From: an uncultured Collinsella sp.
GTDB taxonomy: Bacteria; Actinomycetota; Coriobacteriia; Coriobacteriales; Coriobacteriaceae
Assembly (NCBI GenBank): GCA_938023705.1
Contig: CALJDJ010000107.1
Span: 1-18,027 of the forward strand
DNA length: 18,027 bases
Reading direction: 5' to 3'
Part shown: in pieces, positions 1 through 7,055 of the stretch
How positions within the stretch are numbered: position 1 is the stretch's first letter
Layout: each line of letters begins with the position of its first letter
Program-made: the position numbers and the translations under genes
Notes under the pieces: model-generated
Databases searched by the model: none
Told to the model about the DNA's origin: nothing
The model's input: the letters and a program-made list of their open reading frames with translations, nothing else

Positions 1-1958
1 AGCCGGGGCAAAAAATCGCGTTTGTCGGTTCCACCGGCGCCGGCAAAACCACCATGCTCAAAATCATCATGGGCATCGACAGTCCCGACTCCGGCCAGGT
101 CCAGTACGCAAAGGACTGCCAGGTGGGCTACCTAGAGCAGGAAACTAATCTGGAACAAAAGGACACCACCATCCTCGCTGAGGTCATGGCCGCCGCCAAG
201 GAAATCCGCCGCATGGGCGAGCGCGCCAACGAGCTGCAGGCCCAGATCACTGAGCTCTCCGAACAGGGCAAGGACGTTGACGCGCTCCTTAACGAGTACG
301 GCCAGGTCCAGGACCGCTTTGAGCACCTGGGCGGCTATGAGCTCGAGAGCAACGCCCGCAAAATCCTTTCCGGCCTGGGCTTTAAGGTCACCGACTTTGA
401 GCGCCCATGCTCCGAGTTCTCGGGCGGCTGGCAGATGCGCATCGCGCTCGCCAAGCTCTTCCTGCGCCACCCCGACCTGCTGCTGCTGGACGAGCCCACC
501 AACCACCTGGACCTCGAAAGCGTCCAGTGGCTGCGCGGCTTTATCGCCAACTACGACGGCGCCGTCCTCATCGTCAGCCACGACCGCGCCTTCATGGACG
601 CCTGCGTCGACCACGTCGCCGCCCTCGAGAACCGCCGCGTGACCACCTACACCGGCAACTACAGCAGCTACCTCAAGCAGCGCGAGGACAACCTTGAGCA
701 GATGCGCGCCAAGCGCGCCGCCCAGGAGCGCGACATCGCCCACATGCAGGTCTTCGTCGACAAGTTCCGCTACAAGCCCACCAAGGCAGCCCAGGCCCAG
801 GAGCGCATCCGCAAGATCGAGCAGATCAAAAAGGAGCTTGTCATCCTACCCGAGGGCCACAAGCACATCGACTTTAAGTTCCCTGACCCACCGCGCTCCG
901 GCGATATGGTCGTGGGCCTGGAGGGCGTCTCCAAGTCCTACGGCAACAAACACATCTACAGCGATATCGACCTCAAGCTCTACCGCGGCGAGCACGTGGC
1001 GCTCGTCGGCCCCAACGGCGCCGGCAAGTCCACGCTCATGAAGATCATCGCCGGACTGGAGCCGCCCACCACCGGCACCCGGGACCTGGGCACCAACGTA
1101 GGCGTAGCCTACTACGCCCAGCACGCACTCGAGGGCATGACCGAGTCCAATACCGTCCTGCAAGAGATTGACACCGTCACGCCCAAGTGGACCGTGCCGC
1201 AGCAGCGCAGCCTGCTGGGCGCCTTCCTGTTTAGCGACAACGACGCAATCGAAAAGCAGGTTCGCGTCCTCTCCGGCGGCGAAAAGGCGCGTCTGGCGCT
1301 CGCCAAGATGCTCGTAGCACCCGAGGCGCTCCTGTGCCTGGACGAGCCCACCAACCACCTAGACATCGACTCGGTGGACATGCTCGAGAACGCCCTGCAA
1401 AACTTCCCCGGCACCATCGTGCTGATCAGCCACGACGAGCACCTGGTGCGCGCCGTGGCCAACCGCGTCATCGATATCCGCGACGGCAAAGTCACGGTCT
1501 ACGACGGCGATTACGACTACTACCTCTACAAGCGCGAGGACCTCGCAGCCCGCGCCGCCGCCGAGGCGGCAGGGGAGAGCGCGCCGGCCACGACCAAGTC
1601 CGCCAAGGCCAGCGCCGCCCAGGCCGACACCCCCGTCGCCGCCCCCAAGCCTGCCGAGGGCAAAAAGACCAAGGAGCAAAAGCGCGCCGAGGCCCAAGCC
1701 CGCGCTGCGCTCAACAAAAAGCTCAAGGGCGTGCGTAACCAGCTCAAGAAGATCGAGACGGAGCTCGACAAAAAGCGCGCCCGCTATGACGAGCTTATGG
1801 AATTGATGGCGAGCGAAGAGCTTTATGCCGATCAAGACAAGTTCAACGCCGCGCTGGGGGAATATAACGGGCTTAAGCAAGAGCTGCCCAAGCTCGAGGA
1901 CGAATGGCTGGAGCTTTCCACCCAAATCGAAGAGGAGACCGCGCGTGAATTCTCGTAA
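1..1958 (+). CDS. ABC-F family ATP-binding protein (5'-truncated)
   Basis: The reading frame is already open at base 3 and the true start lies outside the window. About 651 residues are visible. The first ABC domain begins within its Walker A, GSTGAGKTT (about bases 27-53), followed by an FSGGWQMR signature (about 417-440) and the LLLLDEPTNHLD Walker B (about 477-512). An inter-domain linker follows. The second ABC domain has GPNGAGKST (about 1008-1034), LSGGEKAR and LCLDEPTNHLD. Two ABC domains without a membrane domain, and the FSGGW signature in domain 1, are typical of ABC-F translation factors, which bind the ribosomal E site and act on stalled or antibiotic-bound ribosomes. The C-terminus has an Ala/Pro/Lys-rich linker (about 1560-1670) and then a Lys/Glu-rich coiled coil, as in YdiF/Uup/YheS-type members. 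Which subfamily it belongs to, and whether it gives drug resistance, cannot be told from sequence alone. Its last 14 bases overlap the next gene. Confidence 0.93.
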   Translation, partial: PGQKIAFVGSTGAGKTTMLKIIMGIDSPDSGQVQYAKDCQVGYLEQETNLEQKDTTILAEVMAAAKEIRRMGERANELQAQITELSEQGKDVDALLNEYGQVQDRFEHLGGYELESNARKILSGLGFKVTDFERPCSEFSGGWQMRIALAKLFLRHPDLLLLDEPTNHLDLESVQWLRGFIANYDGAVLIVSHDRAFMDACVDHVAALENRRVTTYTGNYSSYLKQREDNLEQMRAKRAAQERDIAHMQVFVDKFRYKPTKAAQAQERIRKIEQIKKELVILPEGHKHIDFKFPDPPRSGDMVVGLEGVSKSYGNKHIYSDIDLKLYRGEHVALVGPNGAGKSTLMKIIAGLEPPTTGTRDLGTNVGVAYYAQHALEGMTESNTVLQEIDTVTPKWTVPQQRSLLGAFLFSDNDAIEKQVRVLSGGEKARLALAKMLVAPEALLCLDEPTNHLDIDSVDMLENALQNFPGTIVLISHDEHLVRAVANRVIDIRDGKVTVYDGDYDYYLYKREDLAARAAAEAAGESAPATTKSAKASAAQADTPVAAPKPAEGKKTKEQKRAEAQARAALNKKLKGVRNQLKKIETELDKKRARYDELMELMASEELYADQDKFNAALGEYNGLKQELPKLEDEWLELSTQIEEETAREFS

Positions 1959-2241
1959 GGCCGCTGCCGTGGCGATGAGCATCATCGCCATTGCTTGTCG
2001 CATCTGCGGCATCTTTATGAGCGCGATGACCGTGCTGCTGTGCTTTAGCGGCCTCACTGCCAAGCTGCAGATTGTGGGCTTCGTCGTTGAGCTTTCACGC
2101 GCACTGCCAAGCGCCATCGCCGGCTATGGCGTCATCACGTCGCCCTTTGGCGGTGTGTTCCGCCTGGATTACGCTATCGTGGCCGTCATTTTGTTTGTGG
2201 CCGATTACCTGCTCACGCGCGCCTCGCGTCGCGTCCGCTAG
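1945..2241 (+). CDS. Small hydrophobic membrane protein, function unknown
   Basis: I do not recognise this 98-residue protein. I chose the GTG at 1945 because an AGAGGAG ribosome binding site (1931-1937) lies 7 nt upstream; the in-frame ATG at 1825 would bury over a third of the product inside the ABC-F coding frame. The product has a short basic N-terminus (NSRK), a long hydrophobic stretch at roughly residues 7-36, a moderately hydrophobic Ala/Gly/Phe-rich middle, and a second clear membrane helix near residues 75-91 ending in a basic tail (TRASRRVR). It overlaps the ABC-F gene by 14 nt, and the M50 protease gene starts 9 nt after its stop, so all three are probably co-translated. A role as protease partner or substrate is only a guess from position. 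The sequence supports expression well (SD, overlap) but not function. Confidence 0.75.
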   Translation: MNSRKAAAVAMSIIAIACRICGIFMSAMTVLLCFSGLTAKLQIVGFVVELSRALPSAIAGYGVITSPFGGVFRLDYAIVAVILFVADYLLTRASRRVR

Positions 2242-2250
2242 GGGAGCGCC

Positions 2251-2982
2251 ATGTCCAGCAGCTACCTCATGAACCTGCTCGCCAGCGCCGTTGCCGTCAT
2301 CGTGGGCATCGTGATCCACGAGAGCGCACACGCCGCCGCGGCCTGGGCGCTCGGCGACAAGACGGCCCGTTCGTGCGGCCGCGTGTCGCTCAACCCGCTT
2401 AACCATATCGACCTGTTTGGCACCATCATCCTGCCGCTGCTCATGCTCGCGGCCGGCGGCCCGGTATTCGCCTTCGCCAAACCCGTGCCCGTCTACCTCA
2501 ACAACCTCAAGCACCCCAAACGCGACGAGGTCCTGGTGAGCGTGGCCGGCCCCGCGTCGAACATCGCACTCGCGTGCCTCGCGGCCACCCTCATGCACGC
2601 GGCATATGGCAGCCTCTATACCGGCATGTCCTTTGCCACGGCGTCACAGATCATGAACTTCGGCGCCAAGTTTATCGTGGTCAACCTGTCACTCGCGTTT
2701 TTTAACCTCATCCCGACGTACGTGATGACGAACCTGTGCCTGCTGTTCTTCAACATCATCCCGACCCCGCCGCTCGACGGCTCGTCGATCATCGTGCCGT
2801 TCCTCAAAGGCAAGGCGCTCGCCAACTACTACCGCCTGCAGCAATACGCCATGCCGATCCTTATCATCGTGCTGTACCTGCTGCCCATGTGGACAGGACT
2901 CGACGTGATTGGCCGCTATTTCGACGTTACCGTGTATCCACTTGCTGAGCAGCTGCTCAACTTCGCAATCGCCGGCATCTAA
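2251..2982 (+). CDS. M50 family (site-2 protease-like) intramembrane metalloprotease
   Basis: The 243-residue polytopic membrane protein carries the zinc-binding HESAH (HExxH, residues 23-27) in its first helix and the third-ligand motif NIIPTPPLDG (Asp176) in a later helix. That places it in the short, PDZ-less M50 class (YwhC/rhomboid-sized S2P homologues) rather than the RseP/RasP class. Such enzymes cut single-pass substrates within the membrane; the substrate is unknown here. The start is fixed by AGGGGAG (2240-2246), which overlaps the stop of the upstream gene. Other family features present are GxxSLNPLNHID (about 42-53) and SVAGPASN (97-104). One feature is odd: the helix before PPLDG contains two near-copies of the same 12-residue motif, NLSLAFFNLIPT (145-156) and NLCLLFFNIIPT (161-172). 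Family members normally have a single NLxLAxFNLIPxPPLDG run. All catalytic residues remain, so I expect an active enzyme. Confidence 0.9.
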   Translation: MSSSYLMNLLASAVAVIVGIVIHESAHAAAAWALGDKTARSCGRVSLNPLNHIDLFGTIILPLLMLAAGGPVFAFAKPVPVYLNNLKHPKRDEVLVSVAGPASNIALACLAATLMHAAYGSLYTGMSFATASQIMNFGAKFIVVNLSLAFFNLIPTYVMTNLCLLFFNIIPTPPLDGSSIIVPFLKGKALANYYRLQQYAMPILIIVLYLLPMWTGLDVIGRYFDVTVYPLAEQLLNFAIAGI

Positions 2983-3066
2983 GGTAAACTTACAGGTCGA
3001 CCGTGCAAAACGGTCGTAACATGCACCCAAACCGCGCCGCGAAGGCGCCGTCAAAGGAGGTCGAAG

Positions 3067-3876
3067 ATGTCGTATCGCGTGTCGACGCAGGTCTACAGCG
3101 GACCTTTCGACCTGCTGCTGCAGCTGGTTACCCGACAAAAAGTAGATATCGGCGCCATCTCCATCAGCGAGGTGGCCGAGCAGTACCTTGCCGAGGTGGA
3201 GCGCATCGAGGCGCTGGACCTGGACGTGGCGAGCGACTTTCTGCTGGTCGCGGCAACTCTTTTGGACATCAAGGCCGCCTCGCTGGTGCCCCAGGAGGCC
3301 CCGCGCAAGACAGACGACGATGACGAGGACGACGATGACCTCGAGGAACTCAGCACGCTCGACGGCGACGCCCTGCGTGAGGTCCTGATCCAGCGCCTGA
3401 TTGCCTACAAGCAGTTTAAGGGCGCGGCTGCGGCCCTCGGTGCCCGCATGCAGGCCGAAAGCCGCATGCATCCGCGCGTGGCCGGCCCCGACCCCGAGTT
3501 TTTGGGCCTCATGCCCGACTACCTGGCCGGTATCACGCTGCGCGGTCTCGCCGTCATCTGTGCCGACCTGGACGGCAAGCGCCAGACCTTCCTGCTGGAG
3601 GCCGAGCATGTGGCGCCGCATCGCGTGCCGCTCGACCTGACCGTGGCCTCAGTCGACCGCTTTACCATAGCGCACCAAAACTGCACCTTCCGCGAGCTAC
3701 TGGACGGCGATGCCACCACCGAACAGCTCGTCGTCACCTTCCTGGCCATGCTCGAGCTCGCCAAGCGCGGTTCGCTCACACTGAGCCAGGACAAGATCTT
3801 CGGAACCATCTGCATTAACCGAGTCGAGGGAGCCGAGGCATACGTGCCCGGCGAGGGCCCCGAGCTCACCGAATAG
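3067..3876 (+). CDS. scpA: Segregation and condensation protein A (kleisin)
   Basis: ScpA is the kleisin subunit that bridges the heads of the SMC dimer and recruits ScpB during chromosome segregation. The N-terminus (YSGPFDLLLQLVTRQKVDI, residues 10-28) and the following ISEVAEQYL are the hallmark SMC-binding helical domain. FLLVAATLLDIKAASLVP (58-75) is also typical. The C-terminal winged-helix region is at about 216-250 (EQLVVTFLAMLELAKRG). Length, 269 aa, is normal. A perfect AAAGGAGG site (3053-3060), 6 nt before ATG 3067, decides the start. Residues 83-95 form an unusually acidic run, nearly all Asp/Glu, in the loop between the N-terminal domain and the ScpB-binding middle. The 84-nt gap upstream is the longest non-coding stretch but one inside the plus-strand gene run. 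It holds a weak promoter-like pair (TTCGCA 2962-2967, 17 nt, TAAACT 2985-2990) and a small hairpin, so transcription might restart here, although the evidence is thin. Confidence 0.95.
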   Translation: MSYRVSTQVYSGPFDLLLQLVTRQKVDIGAISISEVAEQYLAEVERIEALDLDVASDFLLVAATLLDIKAASLVPQEAPRKTDDDDEDDDDLEELSTLDGDALREVLIQRLIAYKQFKGAAAALGARMQAESRMHPRVAGPDPEFLGLMPDYLAGITLRGLAVICADLDGKRQTFLLEAEHVAPHRVPLDLTVASVDRFTIAHQNCTFRELLDGDATTEQLVVTFLAMLELAKRGSLTLSQDKIFGTICINRVEGAEAYVPGEGPELTE

Positions 3877-3887
3877 GAGCCGCAACC

Positions 3888-4616
3888 ATGTCAACCCTTT
3901 CCACGCTGGAGGCAAACAGCTTTAAAGGCGCCCTCGAGGCGCTGCTGCTGGTGTCGAGCGACCCCGTGAGCGCACCCGCGCTGGCAGGAGCGCTGGATAT
4001 CGCCCCGGGCGAGTGCGCGTCGCTGCTCGCCGAGCTCAAGGTTGAGTACGAGGAGGCCAACCGCGGCTTTCAGCTGCGCGAGGTCGCCGGCGGCTGGCGC
4101 CTGTTTACGCATCCCGCCTACCACGACGTGGTCGAGGCCTACGTGCTGAGCTGGGACACGCAAAAGCTGTCGCAGGCGGCGCTCGAAACCCTGGCCGTCA
4201 TCGCATACCACCAGCCTGTGACGCGCGAGGTGGTCAAGGGCATCCGCGGCGTCAACTCCGACGGCGTCATCGCGTCGCTCGTGGACAAGGGCCTGGTGCG
4301 CGAGCTCGGCCGCGATCCCCAGCGCGGTCAGGCCATCATTTACGGCACGACCAACGCCTTCTTGGAAAAGTTCGGTCTGCGCTCCACCCGCGACCTGCCC
4401 GACCTGGAGCAGTTTGCCCCCGACGAGCAATCGCGTCAGTTTATCCGCGAGCGCCTGAGCGGCCGCAGCATTCAGTCCACGCTCGAGGAGCAGGCCGATG
4501 ACCTGGACGAAGAGCGCGAACTGCTCGATACCGATGTTGAAGATGTTGAGGCAGTCGAGGACTTGGAAACCCTGGTCGTCGACGAGACCTCGGAGGATTT
4601 GCATGACGAGGACTAA
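3888..4616 (+). CDS. scpB: Segregation and condensation protein B
   Basis: ScpB dimers bind the central part of ScpA in the SMC-ScpAB condensin. The protein has tandem winged-helix domains, with residues 10-90 forming the first. The second carries the family core LSQAALETLAVIAYHQPVTR (95-114), then IRGVNSDGVIASLVDKGLV and the end motif FLEKFGL with RDLPDL. The ribosome binding site AGGAG (3875-3879) overlaps the scpA stop codon, and the start follows 8 nt later, so expression is coupled to scpA as expected for stoichiometric partners. After about residue 200 the protein continues in a roughly 42-residue tail made mostly of Asp and Glu, which lies beyond the conserved fold and is probably disordered. 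Total length is 242 aa, longer than the roughly 190-200 aa core because of this tail. Confidence 0.95.
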   Translation: MSTLSTLEANSFKGALEALLLVSSDPVSAPALAGALDIAPGECASLLAELKVEYEEANRGFQLREVAGGWRLFTHPAYHDVVEAYVLSWDTQKLSQAALETLAVIAYHQPVTREVVKGIRGVNSDGVIASLVDKGLVRELGRDPQRGQAIIYGTTNAFLEKFGLRSTRDLPDLEQFAPDEQSRQFIRERLSGRSIQSTLEEQADDLDEERELLDTDVEDVEAVEDLETLVVDETSEDLHDED

Positions 4617-4638
4617 CGAAGTAGGGGAGACGCGCGCC

Positions 4639-5568
4639 ATGGGTAACGCAGTACCCGCCACCGACGCCCAGCCCGTCTATCCGCACACCATGCGCCTGCA
4701 GCGCTTTTTGGCGCGCGCGGGCGTGGCGAGCCGCCGTGGCTCGGAGGACCTAATGACCGCCGGCCGCGTGACCGTCAACGGCCAGGTCGCGACCGAACTG
4801 GGCACCAAGGTCGACGTCGACCGCGACCATATCGAGGTCGACGGCATGCCCGTCAAGCTCAACCAGGGCGCCGTGTACTTGATGCTCTACAAGCCGACCG
4901 GCTACCTCACCACCATGAGCGACCCGCAGGAGCGCCCTTGCGTGGCCGACCTGGTCCCCCGCGACCGCTTTCCGGGACTTTTCCCGGTGGGCCGCCTGGA
5001 CCGCGACACCACGGGCCTTTTGCTCTTTACCACCGACGGCGACCTGTCGCAGGACCTGCTGCACCCCAGCAAGCACGTCTACAAGACCTACCAGGCGCTC
5101 GTTGACGGGACGCTGACCGAGCTCGATCTCACGCCGCTCCGCCGTGGCATCGAGCTCGACGACGGCCTGTGCCAGCCGGCGATCTGCCGCGTCATCAACG
5201 CGCGCGAAGCCGAGGCTGTGGCACCGCAAGGTGTGAAGCCCGGCACCACAGCCGTGGAGGTCATTATCCGCGAGGGCCGCAAAAATCAGGTCAAGCGCAT
5301 GCTAAGCAAGATCCACCACCCGGTGATTCGTCTGCACCGCTGCAACTTTGCCGGCCTGGAGCTCAAGGACGTGGCCAAGGGCTCGTGGCGCGAGCTCACC
5401 GACCGCGAGGTGCAGATCCTCAAGGCCGGCGGCATCCCGCCCAAGCAGGCGAGCGCCAAGCGCAACGGCGGCAAGCCCCAAGACACGCCCGCCAGCCGCA
5501 CGCGTCACCACGGCAGCCACGGCTCCGCACCAAAGCGCAACACCTACCGCGAGCGCTACACAGGCTAG
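4639..5568 (+). CDS. rluB: RluB/RsuA-family rRNA pseudouridine synthase
   Basis: This enzyme isomerises uridine to pseudouridine in ribosomal RNA. An S4 RNA-binding domain (MRLQRFLARAGVASRRGSE, residues 18-36, through about 75) precedes the catalytic domain. The catalytic Asp121 sits in GRLDRDTTGLLL (118-129), and the family signature REGRKNQVKRML occurs near 211-222. These features place it in the RsuA/RluB/E/F group. RluB (23S rRNA) is the usual member beside scpAB in Gram-positives, but the target position is inferred. I chose ATG 4639 because of AGGGGAG (4623-4629). The family-typical MRLQRF start at 4690 has no Shine-Dalgarno, and the much longer frame from 4498 lies inside scpB. The last 45 residues form a basic, His/Arg/Lys-rich, low-complexity tail likely to contact RNA. 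Confidence 0.93.
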   Translation: MGNAVPATDAQPVYPHTMRLQRFLARAGVASRRGSEDLMTAGRVTVNGQVATELGTKVDVDRDHIEVDGMPVKLNQGAVYLMLYKPTGYLTTMSDPQERPCVADLVPRDRFPGLFPVGRLDRDTTGLLLFTTDGDLSQDLLHPSKHVYKTYQALVDGTLTELDLTPLRRGIELDDGLCQPAICRVINAREAEAVAPQGVKPGTTAVEVIIREGRKNQVKRMLSKIHHPVIRLHRCNFAGLELKDVAKGSWRELTDREVQILKAGGIPPKQASAKRNGGKPQDTPASRTRHHGSHGSAPKRNTYRERYTG

Positions 5569-5634
5569 GCAACCCGCCGCGCCCCAGCGCCCGCGCATCA
5601 TACCAGCACGTCAACCACCGAAAGGAAGCATTGC

Positions 5635-6321
5635 ATGATCGTCGCCATCGACGGCCCCGCCGGTTCCGGCAAATCCACCATCGCCAAGGAGATCGCCCGC
5701 CGGCTGGGCTTTAACAAGCTCGACACGGGCGCCATGTATCGCGCCGTCACCTTCGCCGCGCTCGACCGCGGCATCGATCTGGACGACGAGACGGCCATCG
5801 ACGCCCTCGCCGAGCAGATCGAGATTCGCTTTACCAACGGCACCGGCGAGGACACGCGCCTGACCATTGACGGCCAGGACGCTTCGGCCGCCATCCGTAC
5901 CCCGCAGGTCGACGCCAACGTATCCAAGGTCTCGGCCTACCCGGGCGTGCGCGCCGCCATGCTCATTCACCAGCGCCGCGCCGCCGAGGACCGCGATATC
6001 GTGGCCGAGGGTCGCGACATCGGTACCGTCGTATTCCCCAACGCGCAGGTCAAGGTCTTCCTGACCGCTGACCCGCGCGAGCGCGCCCGTCGCCGCGTGC
6101 TGCAGCGCCACCAGAACGACGCCCAGACGCTCACCACCGAGCAGCTCGAGGCCGAGGTCGACGAGACCCTCGACGCCCTCAAGCAGCGCGATAAACTCGA
6201 CAGCAGCCGCGAGGTGGCGCCGCTCGTGCCCGCCGAGGACGCCGTGCACGTCGACTCCACCGCCCACACCATCGACGAGGTCGTCTCGATAATCGAGGAC
6301 CTCATCAACCAAAGGAGGTAG
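5635..6321 (+). CDS. cmk: Cytidylate kinase
   Basis: CMP/dCMP kinase phosphorylates CMP and dCMP with ATP in pyrimidine nucleotide salvage and lipid-linked CMP recycling. The 228-aa protein has the P-loop GPAGSGKST (residues 7-15), LDTGAMYRAVTF (29-40), the CMP-binding region with RTPQVDANVSKVSAYPGVR, AEGRDIGTVVFPNA (124-137) and the LID-like RRRVLQR. AAAGGA (5621-5626) precedes the start by 8 nt. The 66-nt upstream spacer is strongly C-rich, and I see no promoter or terminator in it. The gene ends with a perfect AAAGGAGG that serves plsC, 3 nt downstream. CMP released by phospholipid synthesis makes the pairing with an acyltransferase gene sensible, and cmk-plsC adjacency is common in Gram-positive genomes. 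Confidence 0.96.
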   Translation: MIVAIDGPAGSGKSTIAKEIARRLGFNKLDTGAMYRAVTFAALDRGIDLDDETAIDALAEQIEIRFTNGTGEDTRLTIDGQDASAAIRTPQVDANVSKVSAYPGVRAAMLIHQRRAAEDRDIVAEGRDIGTVVFPNAQVKVFLTADPRERARRRVLQRHQNDAQTLTTEQLEAEVDETLDALKQRDKLDSSREVAPLVPAEDAVHVDSTAHTIDEVVSIIEDLINQRR

Positions 6322-6324
6322 GCC

Positions 6325-7053
6325 ATGCGCCTGTTTAAGCAGACGCCCGAGGATTATTACAACGCTCCCTATGCCGAGTTCCCGGCGCTCATCCGCGGCA
6401 CCGTCGTCGTAGTCATGGCCATCCTTTGGGCCTTCTCCAAGCTCATGTGGCGTTGGAAGGTCGAGGACGCTGACCTGCTGTTTGAGCGCCAGGACGGACG
6501 CGGCAGCGTGGTCATCTGCAACCACACCTCGATGGCCGAGCTCTTGGCCGTGGAGACGGCGCTGTTCTTTGGCGGGCGCCGCATCCGCCCCATCTTTAAG
6601 TCCGAGTTCGCCAAGAGCAAGATCGTACGCTGGGCCTTTAGCCGCGTGGGCGGCATTCCCGTGGAGCGCGGCACCGCCGACATGAAGTGCCTGCGCGCCG
6701 CCCAGCATGCGCTGCAGCGCGGCGAGGACGTCCTGATCTTCCCCGAGGGCACGCGCATCCGCTCGCGCGAGATCAAGCCCGAAGTCCATGGCGGTTTTGC
6801 GCTCATCGCTCAGATGGGCAAGGCGCCCGTCAACCCACTTGCCATCTGTGGCTGGTCCGACATCACGCCCGCGGGCAAAAAGCTCATGCGTCCCAAGAAG
6901 TGCTGGATTCGTGCCGGCAAGGCCGTCTCGCTTTCGGACGCGCCGGCCGGGCTTAAGCGTACGGAGCGCTTGGCTTGGTTTGAGTCCGAGGCCATGAGCC
7001 GCGTATACGCCATGCGCGACGAACTGTGCGCCGAGCATCCGGGCAGGTTCTAG
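6325..7053 (+). CDS. plsC: 1-acyl-sn-glycerol-3-phosphate acyltransferase (PlsC-like), HX4E variant
   Basis: This 242-aa protein belongs to the membrane-associated PlsC/LPLAT family, which acylates lysophosphatidate to phosphatidate. A hydrophobic N-terminal segment (about residues 22-42) should anchor it in the inner leaflet. Motif II is GGIPVERG (109-116) and motif III is FPEGTR (139-144). Motif I reads NHTSMAE (66-72), so the family's HX4D aspartate is replaced by Glu72 (codon 6538-6540), while His67 is present. The motif IV proline region (APVNPLAI) is present with Asn-Pro where Val-Pro is usual. The ribosome binding site AAAGGAGG (6311-6318) lies in the end of cmk, 6 nt from the ATG. Plausible alternatives are a PlsC of reduced or altered specificity, or a different lysolipid acyltransferase. 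PlsY and GpsA encoded downstream supply its expected substrate. Confidence 0.85.
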   Translation: MRLFKQTPEDYYNAPYAEFPALIRGTVVVVMAILWAFSKLMWRWKVEDADLLFERQDGRGSVVICNHTSMAELLAVETALFFGGRRIRPIFKSEFAKSKIVRWAFSRVGGIPVERGTADMKCLRAAQHALQRGEDVLIFPEGTRIRSREIKPEVHGGFALIAQMGKAPVNPLAICGWSDITPAGKKLMRPKKCWIRAGKAVSLSDAPAGLKRTERLAWFESEAMSRVYAMRDELCAEHPGRF

Positions 7054-7055
7054 CC

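Noticed and set aside
1..1958. ABC-F as an antibiotic-resistance determinant
   Set aside because: The domain layout and C-terminal coiled coil fit housekeeping YdiF/Uup-like members; nothing in the linker marks a resistance subfamily.
4498..4638. N-terminal extension of the pseudouridine synthase into scpB
   Set aside because: The extension is the out-of-frame image of the acidic ScpB tail; ATG 4639 has a clear AGGGGAG site.
5611..7038. Minus-strand ORF of 475 codons opposite cmk and plsC
   Set aside because: Composition-driven shadow of two well-supported plus-strand genes.
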